From the NCBI GenBank assembly GCA_021776455.1, contig JAJFFX010000009.1:27414-91413 (forward strand): a stretch of DNA of 64,000 nt, given 5' to 3'. Source of the stretch: Hyphococcus sp. (GTDB lineage Bacteria > Pseudomonadota > Alphaproteobacteria > Caulobacterales > Parvularculaceae). Every line of letters begins with the position of its first letter. The stretch's first letter is position 1. Shown here in pieces: positions 1 to 9,276 of the stretch. The translations under genes and the position numbers were made by a program. The notes under the pieces were generated by a model. It made no database searches. It worked only from the letters and a program-made list of their open reading frames with translations, and was not told where the DNA came from.

Positions 1-408
1 CAGCACCGGATCGCCGGCGCCGGGAAAAAGCGCCGCGCCAAAAAACGCCCAGAACCATGCGGCAAAGAACATTACCTCCGAGGCGATGAACAGCAGCATG
101 CCGTAGCGCAGGCCAAGGCGAATAACCGTTGATGTGCTCTCGCCGGTCAGGCTTTCCTTAACGACGTCGCGCCACCAGCCAACGAAGGTCAGAAGGATGA
201 GGCTAAAGCCGGTGAGAAACATCCAGCTGCCGCTGAGCGAGAGAAACGGTTTTTCGCCGCCGCCAAGATTCAAGCCCGCTTCATTGGCGCCGGATTTCAT
301 CCATACGACGGCGCCGATCATCATGGTGGTCGCAGAAGCCGCCCCGATAAGCGGCCACGCAGACGGTTTGACGAGATGGTATTCGTGTTTGACTTCAGCG
401 CCGGCCAT
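1..408 (-). CDS. coxC: Cytochrome c oxidase subunit III, N-terminal part (cut by window edge)
   Basis: This is the start of subunit III of the aa3-type haem-copper oxidase, an inner-membrane subunit that surrounds subunit I. It is absent from the ORF track because it runs off the window. Reading the minus strand from ATG at 408 gives MAGAEVKHEYHLVKPSAWPL, then a hydrophobic helix, a GESTSTVIRLGLRYGMLLF stretch and SEVMFFAAWFFAFF, which is the family hallmark in helix III. About 136 of the usual 260-290 residues are present. It is the last visible gene of the oxidase cluster, about 120 bp downstream of ctaG, in line with the common alphaproteobacterial order ctaB-ctaG-coxC. The product is secure; the C-terminus is unseen. 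Confidence 0.93.
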   Translation of the reverse strand, partial: MAGAEVKHEYHLVKPSAWPLIGAASATTMMIGAVVWMKSGANEAGLNLGGGEKPFLSLSGSWMFLTGFSLILLTFVGWWRDVVKESLTGESTSTVIRLGLRYGMLLFIASEVMFFAAWFWAFFGAALFPGAGDPVL

Positions 409-527
409 TTATTGCCCCTATTTGCGAAGGTCGCAGAGTTTATCTGGTTTTCTATACTGTGGCGGGCCGAAAATCCAAGTGCGCGGCGCGGCGCGACCCG
501 CGCCATTGCGCCGCAGTTTTGGTTGAT

Positions 528-1103
528 TTACGGGGCGCCGCCCACACCGGGTGCTTTTCCAATGTCTTCAGGCGCATCATCCCAGCGGAAAAATGTATAG
601 GCCAGCGTAATTGTTCGGACCTCATCGAGGTGTTTGTCGTCCGCCAGCGCCGGATCGACAAAATAGGTGACCGGCATGGAGACCTTCTCCCCCGGCTGCA
701 AGGTCTGCTCGGTAAAGCAGAAACATTCAATTTTCTTGAAGTAAATGCCCGCTTTCGCTGGCGAAACGTTGAAGCTAGCGCGTCCAGTGATCGGTTTGCC
801 GGTGAGGTTTTCCGCCTCAAAGAAAGCCAGACCCGTCTCGCCGATATGCAGGGTTTGCGAGACCTGTTCGGGCTTGAAACGCCAGGGGAGGTCCTGATTG
901 ATGTTCGCGTCAAATTGTACGGTCATCTTGCGGGCCAGGGTGCGGTCAGCCTGAGCCTCAGCGCGCTGGGTGACGCCGCCCCAACCGGTGACCTGGCAAA
1001 AGGCGCGATAGGCCGGAACAGCGGCAAACGACATCGCCACCATACCAACCGCCAGGCCGGCGATTATGAAGCCTAGTTTGCGGTTGTTGGCGCTTGCGGT
1101 CAC
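528..1103 (-). CDS. ctaG: Cytochrome c oxidase assembly protein CtaG/Cox11
   Basis: This is the copper chaperone that delivers Cu to the CuB centre of subunit I. It is anchored by one N-terminal membrane helix (about residues 10-30, LGFIIAGLAVGMVAMSFAAV) with a periplasmic beta-sandwich domain. The copper-binding motif of the family is visible as ECFCFTEQTL, followed by the conserved PVTYFVDPAL. Length (191 aa) is normal. The start used is GTG at 1103, one base after the TAA of the small gene upstream, so the two are almost certainly translationally coupled. The gene lies between ctaB/the coxF-like gene and coxC, as in many alphaproteobacteria. I am confident of the function; a start further inside is possible but would remove the membrane anchor. 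Confidence 0.95.
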   Translation of the reverse strand: MTASANNRKLGFIIAGLAVGMVAMSFAAVPAYRAFCQVTGWGGVTQRAEAQADRTLARKMTVQFDANINQDLPWRFKPEQVSQTLHIGETGLAFFEAENLTGKPITGRASFNVSPAKAGIYFKKIECFCFTEQTLQPGEKVSMPVTYFVDPALADDKHLDEVRTITLAYTFFRWDDAPEDIGKAPGVGGAP

Positions 1104-1104
1104 C

Positions 1105-1260
1105 TTAATTGCCGCTGAGGCGCAGCATGGTGACCGCGAAAATCAGTATAATGAATACGGCAACGCTCAGTGCGACGGCGCGATTGCGCTTGGCCAGCAT
1201 CTTTTCTTCTTCCGGGGTCCGGCGGTATGTGGACGATTGCGGTTGTTCCTGCTCAACCAT
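1105..1260 (-). CDS. Small single-helix membrane protein between ctaB and ctaG (coxF-like)
   Basis: This 51-residue protein is too short for the ORF track. It begins [20 protein letters not shown], continues with a basic patch (KRNRAVA), and ends in one membrane helix ([16 protein letters not shown]) with a very short tail. The start codon overlaps the end of ctaB (ATGGTTGA) and the stop lies one base before the ctaG start, so it sits inside a coupled operon. A small protein at this position is common in alphaproteobacterial oxidase operons and is sometimes called CoxF. It is presumably an assembly factor or accessory subunit, but I see no motif that fixes its job. The reading frame and coupling are directly visible; the role is inferred from position. 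Confidence 0.8.
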   Translation of the reverse strand: MVEQEQPQSSTYRRTPEEEKMLAKRNRAVALSVAVFIILIFAVTMLRLSGN

Positions 1261-2182
1261 AAATACCCGCCAGCCGCTCGATTAAAATCGCGGCGAATAA
1301 TGCAAATAAGTAGAAAATCGAAAACCTGAAGAGTTTCTTTGCCGGTTTTTGATCGCCGTCTGCGGCCCGTAAGACGCACCAGGACAACCATACAAAGCCA
1401 GCGCCGAGAACTGTCGCTGTCGCCAGATAAAACCCCGTGGCCATGCCGACAAAGAATGGCGTGGAGCCAACCGCCGCCAGCACCAGTGCATAACCAAAAA
1501 TCTGACGCCGCGTCGCGCGATCACCGTGGACATTCGGCATCATCGGCACGCCGGCGCGCGCATAATCGCCCTGCTTATAGAGCGCCAACGCCCAGAAATG
1601 CGGTGGCGTCCACAGAAAAATGATCGCAAACAACACCCATGCCTCAAGCGGCGCCGCACCCGAGACCGCCGCCCAACCAACAACTGGCGGCAAGGCGCCG
1701 GCGACGCCGCCGATGACAATGTTTTGAGGCGTCCGACGTTTTAGCCACATCGAATAGATGACGACATAAAAGAAAATTGTGAAAGCGAGGAGCCCGGCGG
1801 CAAGGTAGTTGGCGGCAATCCCCAACAGCACGACCGACAACGCCGAGAGAAAGCAGCCGAAAGTAGCCGCTTCCGAACGCGGCACCAGCCCGGCAGGCAC
1901 CGGACGCTGTGCGGTGCGCGACATCACCGCATCAATATCGGCGTCCCACCACATATTCAGCGCACCCGACGCGCCCGCACCCACCGCTATAGCCAAAAGT
2001 GCAATCGCCGCCAGCACTGGATGGATGGCGCCCGGCGCGGCGACCATGCCGACCAACGCGGTAAAGATCACCAGCGACATAACGCGCGGTTTTAACAGTG
2101 CGAAATAATCGCCCGGCCCTGCGAGGGAGTGAGAATGCCCAGTATGGGGCGGGTTATCAGCATCCATAACAATATCGCTCAT
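1253..2182 (-). CDS. ctaB: Protohaem IX farnesyltransferase
   Basis: CtaB/CyoE converts haem B to haem O in the inner membrane, the first step towards the haem A needed by the oxidase. The protein has about nine hydrophobic helices. The UbiA-type prenyl-diphosphate motif is [17 protein letters not shown] near residue 90, and a second conserved loop near residue 205 reads [20 protein letters not shown]. Length (309 aa) is normal. Its 3' end overlaps the next small gene by eight bases. The gene lies about 80 bp downstream of the two small membrane-protein genes that separate it from ctaD, an insertion relative to the usual ctaD-ctaB adjacency. Confidence 0.96.
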   Translation of the reverse strand: MSDIVMDADNPPHTGHSHSLAGPGDYFALLKPRVMSLVIFTALVGMVAAPGAIHPVLAAIALLAIAVGAGASGALNMWWDADIDAVMSRTAQRPVPAGLVPRSEAATFGCFLSALSVVLLGIAANYLAAGLLAFTIFFYVVIYSMWLKRRTPQNIVIGGVAGALPPVVGWAAVSGAAPLEAWVLFAIIFLWTPPHFWALALYKQGDYARAGVPMMPNVHGDRATRRQIFGYALVLAAVGSTPFFVGMATGFYLATATVLGAGFVWLSWCVLRAADGDQKPAKKLFRFSIFYLFALFAAILIERLAGIYG

Positions 2183-2265
2183 AGGCCGGCTTATGCCCTA
2201 TGCGCGACACTATTAAAATAGCGCAGCCCTGGGAATGGGCGCGGCCTGCAGTCGCAATAAGCGTG

Positions 2266-2640
2266 TCAGCCTCTCGCGAAGATCGATTTGAGGCCGAACA
2301 GCACCAAAATCAACACCATGAAAGCAACGAAATAGGCAAGCAATGTACCGGCCTGAAGGTCAGAAAATTCCAGCCAGCTCGATTGTAGCTGACCCACCAC
2401 ACGGTTGCCGTCTACCATGTTTGAGCCTGCCGCCGACTGCATAAAATAGCCGCGCAAGTAACAACCAATGGCGAACACCACCAAGGCCAGCAAGGTCATA
2501 GACCCGATTTGCGTTCCGCGCCGCATCACCGTCACCGCGATCAAGACCGATAAGACCGCAACGGCGATCGCCGTCCAGTCGCCGCTCATAAACGTTGCGC
2601 TGAAAACCCCGACAACATCATTTACAATAGACGCCAACAT
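2266..2640 (-). CDS. Small three-helix membrane protein, copy A of a tandem pair
   Basis: I do not recognise this family. The ORF track starts at 2706, but ATG at 2640 is better: it follows a strong ribosome site (GGAGGGG, 5 nt away), and the longer ORF would run through the terminator hairpin at 2679-2704. The 124-residue protein has three predicted membrane helices, at about 18-36, 44-62 and 97-117, with a polar loop between the second and third. It is a clear paralogue of the next gene upstream (2763-3122). Both carry an FxSGD motif before helix 1, a GQLxxxW motif in the loop, a GTxLxxYxVxF stretch opening helix 3, and a final KSxxxRG. The location between ctaD/globin and ctaB suggests a link to respiration, but this is only positional. 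Confidence 0.75.
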   Translation of the reverse strand: MLASIVNDVVGVFSATFMSGDWTAIAVAVLSVLIAVTVMRRGTQIGSMTLLALVVFAIGCYLRGYFMQSAAGSNMVDGNRVVGQLQSSWLEFSDLQAGTLLAYFVAFMVLILVLFGLKSIFARG

Positions 2641-2672
2641 CCACCCCTCCTGCTTAAACAATAAACCCAAAG

Positions 2673-2709
2673 AAAAACGGCCGGCGTCGTGAAGGACGCC
2701 GGCCAAAAA
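2673..2709 (-). terminator. Rho-independent terminator between the paired membrane-protein genes
   Basis: A perfect 10-bp stem GGCCGGCGTC/GACGCCGGCC surrounds a 6-nt loop and, on the minus strand, is followed by TTTTT. It ends transcription of the 2763-3122 gene, so copy A (2266-2640) probably needs its own promoter or read-through. Runs of A on both sides mean only the minus-strand direction has the U-tract. Confidence 0.85.
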
Positions 2710-2762
2710 TCAGACAACGGACTGCCGGACGGCAAATCTGCTATCTAGTTGTCATCAGCCTG

Positions 2763-3122
2763 TCAGCCGCGAAAAACCAGTGACTTGCCGATGAACAAGA
2801 CGCCAATCGCCACCGCAAAAGTGACCAGGTAACCAACCAGTGTAGTCCCTGACATCGCTCCAATAGCTGCCCAACCTGCGTCCAGCTGCCCGAGATAAGT
2901 CCCCGGATCAGATGGCGCATCGCTCGTCGCACCACCATAAGCCATCCAGATCAGCCCGAGCACGATCATTGCCAGCAAGCTTACGCAAAAAATTTGCCCT
3001 AAGCTTCTCATCGAAAAGACGCCTACCAGCGCCGCTACGACAACCATCCCGAGATAAATAAAGTCACCGCTCAAAAACATCGATTCAGCGACCGTGCGAA
3101 TTTCTCCAATCATACCTTCCAT
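2763..3122 (-). CDS. Small three-helix membrane protein, copy B of a tandem pair
   Basis: This 119-residue protein is the upstream paralogue of copy A and belongs to the same unrecognised family. Helices lie at about 21-38, 43-62 and 93-113. The loop between helices 2 and 3 is acidic and short (SDAPSDPGTYLGQL). Conserved positions shared with copy A include FLSGDF near residue 16, GQLDAGW, and the C-terminal GKSLVFRG. A terminator follows the gene and another precedes it (3225-3260), so B may be a single-gene transcript. A holin-like or small accessory membrane role is imaginable from size and topology alone, but nothing in the sequence proves it. Confidence 0.75.
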   Translation of the reverse strand: MEGMIGEIRTVAESMFLSGDFIYLGMVVVAALVGVFSMRSLGQIFCVSLLAMIVLGLIWMAYGGATSDAPSDPGTYLGQLDAGWAAIGAMSGTTLVGYLVTFAVAIGVLFIGKSLVFRG

Positions 3123-3224
3123 GGATATGCCCCGTGTGTTTTATTAATTTCCCCTCAGCAAAGGTTAACGGCATTTTTTTTGCCGGTCACGCTGCACTGC
3201 ACCATTTTTATGAGTTTAGGACTT

Positions 3225-3260
3225 AAAAAAAGCCCATCGGCAACACCGGCGGGCTTTTTC
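3225..3260 (-). terminator. Terminator downstream of the globin gene
   Basis: On the minus strand AAAGCCC(GCCGG...CCGAT)GGGCTTT forms a stem and is followed by a run of seven T. It closes the coxB-ctaD-globin transcript. The arms are A/T-rich at both ends, so it could also work weakly on the plus strand. Confidence 0.85.
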
Positions 3261-3302
3261 ACGTCATTGGGGTGTTCGGGCGCCGGCTAACGCGCAGGGG
3301 CG

Positions 3303-3674
3303 CTATGCCTCAACGATGTCAGCTTTCAAGCTTGAGACGAAGGCGCCGACATCGTCGCATTCCTGCTGAGGAACCGCTAAAGCCTTCATCGTCGCACCGG
3401 CGTGGTCCAGAAATATCGACCAATCGCTTTCACTGATCTTCATGCCAATATGCGATGTCTTCATATCGCGGCCAGTGTAGTATAATGGGCCGTTAGCATT
3501 TGCGCATAAAAAATCGATCAGCAATTGCTTTTCCCGCGCGACACCGTCATCGCCGCGGTTCTGCCAAAAACGCCCCAATTGGGAATCTCCCTGCAGGCGC
3601 TGCAACAAATCATTGGCGAAAGCCGTCACCCCTTCATAACCGCCAAGCCGCTCATAGAGTGATTTCTGCGCCAT
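3303..3674 (-). CDS. Group 1 truncated haemoglobin
   Basis: This is a 2-on-2 globin that binds haem and probably O2 or NO. The N-terminal signature SLYERLGGYEGVTAFANDLL is typical of truncated haemoglobin group 1 (TrHbN/GlbN). The proximal-histidine region is TSHIGMKISESDWSIF, followed by the final helix. The ORF track starts at 3704, but ATG at 3674 is preceded by GGAAGGA ten bases upstream and gives a normal 123-residue protein. The gene begins only 35 bp after the ctaD stop, on the same strand and with no terminator between, so it is likely cotranscribed with the oxidase. A role in NO removal or O2 delivery to the oxidase is inference. The family call is firm. Confidence 0.9.
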   Translation of the reverse strand: MAQKSLYERLGGYEGVTAFANDLLQRLQGDSQLGRFWQNRGDDGVAREKQLLIDFLCANANGPLYYTGRDMKTSHIGMKISESDWSIFLDHAGATMKALAVPQQECDDVGAFVSSLKADIVEA

Positions 3675-3709
3675 CAAATTTGTCCTTCCGCAGGTTCTAG
3701 CCAAATGCG

Positions 3710-5392
<1,683 letters not shown>

Positions 5393-6544
5393 TTATTCTG
5401 CGTGCGCGCTGGCGTCGCCTTGCGCAAGTTTAACTGTATCGGCGTCAAAGAGCGGGTCCATCCCCGCGAGGGCGCGCTGGCTATCGACCCAGGCCTCAAA
5501 GGCTGGTCGTGACACAACTTCCACCGCAATAGGCATGAAGGAATGTTTGATGCCGCAAATTTCCGAGCACTGACCGTAATAAACGCCTTCCCGGTCTGCA
5601 TTGAACCAGGTCTCATTGATGCGACCTGGCACAGCATCGAGCTTGACCGCGAAGGCCGGCAGCGCCCAAGCGTGAATAACATCGCGCGCGGTTATCGTCA
5701 CACGGACCGTCTCGCCAACCGGCACGACAATACGATTATCGACGGCGCGAAGATATAATTCTGGGGTTGTTTGGTCTCGTGGCAGCATGTTCGACAAAAA
5801 TTCAAAATCGCCGAAATCCGGATAGGCATAGTTCCAGCCCCACTGATAGCCGGTGACTTTAAGCGTCATGGTCGGGGCCAGTGTGACATTACCCCGGTGA
5901 TCAACCGACCGGCCGCCACGAATGATGACCCGCTCTCCCGCGACCGGCGGCGTGGCCATCGACACGACAAGATTGGCCTCGCCAAAACCATCGACGCGAT
6001 AATCGGCGCGGTTTTTCATAACCCGCCGTTCGCTCCCATTATCAACGATCACTTGCAGATGCTTGGGCCGGCGCACCATGCGGCTTTCGGGGAAATCATT
6101 GGCGAAGATGAAATCAACCGTCTGACCGTCGCCGGTCGCAACCACCTGCTGGCCGTCCGGCGTTACGTCTTCTTTGTAGAGAAGGTCGAAAGACGGCAGC
6201 GCGATCACCAAAAGAATCAAAACCGGAACCCCGGTCCAGATAATCTCGATCATCGTGTTGTGGCTAAACTTGCTCGGCGTAGGGTTTGTCTTGGAATTAT
6301 ACCGAATAACGATCCAGATCAGCAATCCCAGGATAAACGCGGAGATAATCGTGATGATCGGCATCAAAATCAGATTGTGGAAAATATGCACTTCTTCCGC
6401 CAGCGCAGAATTGGCCGGCTGCATACCGATCCCGGCAGGCGTGATTTGCGCGTTGGCCGCCGATGCCGCCCAAACGCCAAATCCGGAAATGAGCGCTATC
6501 CGTTTTTTTACTGCCGTCAGTGATGTCGCCATCGGTAATGTCAT
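5393..6544 (-). CDS. coxB: Cytochrome c oxidase subunit II
   Basis: Subunit II carries the CuA centre that takes electrons from cytochrome c in the periplasm. The CuA motif is CSEICGIKHSFM (Cys326, Cys330, His334, Met337 by my start), with an upstream DVIHAWALPAFAVKLDAVPG. Two membrane helices follow a signal-like N-terminus (about residues 14-32, ending AASAANAQ). The ORF track start at 6643 adds 33 residues with no signal character; I use ATG at 6544, though ATG at 6532 is also possible and neither has a strong ribosome site. A Thr/Asp-rich insertion around residues 105-190 is larger than in E. coli-type subunits but common in alphaproteobacteria. It is the first gene of the oxidase operon. 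Confidence 0.95.
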   Translation of the reverse strand: MTLPMATSLTAVKKRIALISGFGVWAASAANAQITPAGIGMQPANSALAEEVHIFHNLILMPIITIISAFILGLLIWIVIRYNSKTNPTPSKFSHNTMIEIIWTGVPVLILLVIALPSFDLLYKEDVTPDGQQVVATGDGQTVDFIFANDFPESRMVRRPKHLQVIVDNGSERRVMKNRADYRVDGFGEANLVVSMATPPVAGERVIIRGGRSVDHRGNVTLAPTMTLKVTGYQWGWNYAYPDFGDFEFLSNMLPRDQTTPELYLRAVDNRIVVPVGETVRVTITARDVIHAWALPAFAVKLDAVPGRINETWFNADREGVYYGQCSEICGIKHSFMPIAVEVVSRPAFEAWVDSQRALAGMDPLFDADTVKLAQGDASAHAE

Positions 6545-6907
6545 TGTCTGGTCCCGGGCTATCGATCTTAATGCTGCGCCGAAAGTTAACGCGAATCGCC
6601 CTGGAAGGCGCCGCGCATCCGCGTCGATACGCTCAGCTTCCACCCCAGGTCAAATATTTCCGCCAGCTTATAGGCTGCTCGCCGCCCCCGCGTCATCGCG
6701 CAAGATAAGGAAAAATGGTCGCAGGAAGCAGCTGCCGGGTATTGACGATTGTGGCAAGATCATTTTCAGGTCGCCAGGCGGCAGAAGTAAATATGGCAAA
6801 GTACATCTAGACAACGCATGCGCACGGTTTATTGATCAGAGTCACAACATTGTCGCCAATCGGGTGATCTTCGTCAAAACCACGACAAATGCCGAGGGCA
6901 AAGCCTA
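6545..6907. other. Divergent intergenic region upstream of coxB
   Basis: About 360 bp lie between the divergent coxB and FkbM genes. The promoter of the oxidase operon should be here, but I see no confident -35/-10 pair or regulator site by eye. Long ORF-track entries crossing this stretch (for example 6255-6908) are shadows of coxB running into non-coding DNA. Confidence 0.6.
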
Positions 6908-7693
6908 ATGTCCAATCTTCACCAATTTGACAACAGAATGCGCATCCGAGCGCAAGACCTCGGCGCTGGCCGAATTTCGCGCTATACCGCCCCCGGAGCC
7001 ATCAATCTACATGAACCAGTAGAAGAATCCTGGTTTCTTGCCGTGTTGCAAAATCTAGGCGGCGGGGTCTTTTTCGATGTCGGCGCAGCGGTTGGCTATT
7101 ATTCAATTTTATGCGGCCTGACGCGCAGTGATGTGGAGGTCCACGCCTTTGAACTGCTTGAAGATCACCGCGCCGCCATTGTGGAAAACCTCGCGATCAA
7201 CAATCTCGCAGCCGATCGGGTAACTATTCATGAAAAAGCGATCGCCACAAAAGATGGCGAAATTTCATTCATGGCAAAGAGCTACGGATCAAGCATCTTC
7301 CCGCTTGGCGACGGCGGCCACAGTGACTACTTCTCAAACTATTTCGGGCTAGGTGACAATGCAGCGCCTGACAACAGCGCAAACGCCCGCCAAATGCCGG
7401 CGATTTCGCTCGAGCATGCCATAAAAACTTACGGAACCTCCCCTATATTTATCAAAATGGATGTTCAAGGCGCGGAAGCGGACCTGATCAAATCAGCCGA
7501 ATCGGTTTTGTCGGATAATCTGGTCGATTACTGGATTATTGGAACACATACAGAGGATATACATTTGCAAGTGGCCGCCCTAATGGCGCCGCATGTGTGT
7601 ATTGAATTGAATGAGTTTGACGTTGCTCAGCAGCCCGACGGCCTGATCGTGGCGCGTTCGCCCAACGCATCAAGTGTAACACCAATTCGCTAA
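6908..7693 (+). CDS. FkbM-family SAM-dependent methyltransferase
   Basis: This 261-residue enzyme is predicted to transfer a methyl group from S-adenosylmethionine to an oxygen, usually on a sugar. The SAM-binding motif I is VFFDVGAAVGYYSILCG (about residues 53-70), the post-motif acidic residue is in VEVHAFELLEDH, and the family hallmark IKMDVQGAEADLI is near residue 180. It stands alone between the oxidase operon and tldD, divergent from coxB. A palindromic repeat related to the repeats flanking the glycan island follows 46 bp after its stop. FkbM genes usually sit in polysaccharide loci, so this isolated copy may act on surface glycan made elsewhere. GAGG about ten bases upstream supports the start. 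Confidence 0.88.
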   Translation: MSNLHQFDNRMRIRAQDLGAGRISRYTAPGAINLHEPVEESWFLAVLQNLGGGVFFDVGAAVGYYSILCGLTRSDVEVHAFELLEDHRAAIVENLAINNLAADRVTIHEKAIATKDGEISFMAKSYGSSIFPLGDGGHSDYFSNYFGLGDNAAPDNSANARQMPAISLEHAIKTYGTSPIFIKMDVQGAEADLIKSAESVLSDNLVDYWIIGTHTEDIHLQVAALMAPHVCIELNEFDVAQQPDGLIVARSPNASSVTPIR

Positions 7694-7739
7694 AGCCAAC
7701 GTCTTCAAGCAGAACGGGCAGGGCCATATCCCAGACACC

Positions 7740-7790
7740 AGGTGCTTAGTCCCGGAACGCGCTTCCTCCCCTTTCCGGAGCTAAACACCT
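7740..7790. repeat. 51-bp palindrome related to the island repeats
   Basis: Two 18-nt arms, AGGTGCTTAGTCCCGGAA and TTCCGGAGCTAAACACCT, are complementary at 15 of 18 positions around a 15-nt spacer. Neither side has a T-run, so it is not a standard terminator. The left arm matches the 42030 repeat (AGGTGTTTAGTCCCGGGAA) except for one substitution and one extra G, and the reverse complement of the right arm also begins AGGTGTTTAG. It looks like two inward-facing ends of a tiny mobile element (MITE-like), but this identity is inferred. Confidence 0.6.
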
Positions 7791-7831
7791 AACCATTGCA
7801 GTCGGGACGGCGTCGCCTTAAGTCCTTGTTC

Positions 7832-9250
7832 ATGAGCAAATCATTTTTCTTTTCCCGCACCGAGCTTGACCCAAACCGCACTCAGACCTTTCTCGATGAT
7901 GCCCTAAAGGGCTCTGATGATGGCGAGCTGTATCTTGAATACGCCCAGTCCGAAGCCTTCGTGTTTGACGATGGCCGGCTCAAAACCGCAAACTTTAATG
8001 TCGATCAGGGATTTGGCCTGCGCGCAGTCTGCGGCGAGTCGACGGGCTACGCCCACGCCTCTGAACTATCCGATGCAGCACTGACGCGGGCGGGCGACGC
8101 CGTTCAGGCGGTCAAAGGCGGCAAGGGCGGGCAAATGGGCGTCGGGCCGGCGCGCACCAACGCCAAGCTCTATCCAGATGAAAACCCACTCGGCGACATG
8201 CCGTTTGAGGCGAAAACAAAGCTTTTGGAAGAAATCAACACCTATGCGCGCTCGAAAGACCCGCGCGTGCGCCAGGTTTCCGCTTCGCTTTCCGGCGAAT
8301 GGTCGGCTGTGGAAATATTGCGGCCTGGCGGTGAGATCATCCGTGATTTCAGGCCGTTGGTGCGGCTTAGCGTCTCGGTGACCGCTGGCGACGGCGACCG
8401 CCAGGAGACCGGCTCTTACGGCGCTGGCGGTCGTGAGGGCTATGCACGCTTTATCGCCGCCGATGCCTGGCAGAACCAGGTCGACGAGGCTTTGCGCCAG
8501 GCCCTGATCAACCTTGAGGCGCAAGCCGCGCCAGCAGGTGAAATGGAAGTGGTGCTGGGGTCCGGCTGGACCGGGATTTTGCTCCACGAAGCGGTCGGCC
8601 ACGGGCTTGAGGGGGACTTTAACCGCAAGAAAACTTCTGCCTTTGCCGGCCGTATCGGCGAACGCGTCGCCGCTCCCGGCGTCACTGTTGTCGATGATGG
8701 AACCCTTGATGGCCGGCGCGGCTCGCTCACTGTTGATGACGAAGGAACGCCAACGTCGCGCACTGTCCTCATCGAAGACGGGATTTTGAAGGGCTACCTT
8801 CAAGACCGGCTCAACGCCCGGCTGATGGGCGTTAACCCCACCGGCAACGGCCGGCGCGAAAGCTTTGCCCACAGCCCAATGCCGCGCATGACCAACACCT
8901 TCATGCTGGACGGCCAACATGACCCACAGGAAATCCTGAAATCTGTGAAAGATGGCATCTATGCAGTCAATTTCTCCGGCGGCCAGGTCGACATCACTTC
9001 GGGGAAGTTCGTCTTTAACTGCACCGAAGCCTATCGCGTACAGAACGGCAAACTTGGCGCGCCACTGAAAAATGTCGCGCTTATCGGCGACGGACCAACC
9101 GTCTTGACGCAAGTTTCAATGATCGGAAACGACTTTGCGCTTGACCCCGGCATCGGCGTTTGCGGCAAGGGCGGCCAGGGCGTGCCGGTCGGCGTCGGCC
9201 AGCCAACGATTAAAATCGACCGCATGACTGTCGGCGGCGCCGCGGCCTAA
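7832..9250 (+). CDS. tldD: Metalloprotease TldD
   Basis: TldD forms a heterodimer with TldE/PmbA, a zinc-dependent peptidase that degrades unfolded peptides or matures small modified peptides in the cytoplasm. The zinc motif HEAVGHGLEGDF (HExxxH) is near residue 255, and the C-terminal region has the family features FVFNCTEAYRVQNGKLGAP and MIGNDFALDPGIGVCGKGGQ. I use ATG at 7832 (MSKSFFFSRTEL); the track start at 7796 adds 12 residues lacking family similarity. No TldE partner is present in this window. Length (472 aa) is normal. Confidence 0.95.
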   Translation: MSKSFFFSRTELDPNRTQTFLDDALKGSDDGELYLEYAQSEAFVFDDGRLKTANFNVDQGFGLRAVCGESTGYAHASELSDAALTRAGDAVQAVKGGKGGQMGVGPARTNAKLYPDENPLGDMPFEAKTKLLEEINTYARSKDPRVRQVSASLSGEWSAVEILRPGGEIIRDFRPLVRLSVSVTAGDGDRQETGSYGAGGREGYARFIAADAWQNQVDEALRQALINLEAQAAPAGEMEVVLGSGWTGILLHEAVGHGLEGDFNRKKTSAFAGRIGERVAAPGVTVVDDGTLDGRRGSLTVDDEGTPTSRTVLIEDGILKGYLQDRLNARLMGVNPTGNGRRESFAHSPMPRMTNTFMLDGQHDPQEILKSVKDGIYAVNFSGGQVDITSGKFVFNCTEAYRVQNGKLGAPLKNVALIGDGPTVLTQVSMIGNDFALDPGIGVCGKGGQGVPVGVGQPTIKIDRMTVGGAAA

Positions 9251-9276
9251 TCTATCACTCCCCATACGGAGCGTGA

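Noticed and set aside
5771-6908. Plus-strand ORFs over coxB (5771-6523, 6255-6908)
   Set aside because: They overlap the CuA-bearing gene on the other strand and are rich in low-quality Arg/His composition; no domain is visible.
7740-7790. Palindrome as an intrinsic terminator for the FkbM gene
   Set aside because: No T-run follows on either strand, and the arms match a dispersed repeat, so a mobile-element remnant fits better.
8066-9112. Minus-strand ORF of 348 codons opposite tldD
   Set aside because: It is a codon-bias shadow of a well-conserved gene; its translation has no family features or ribosome site.
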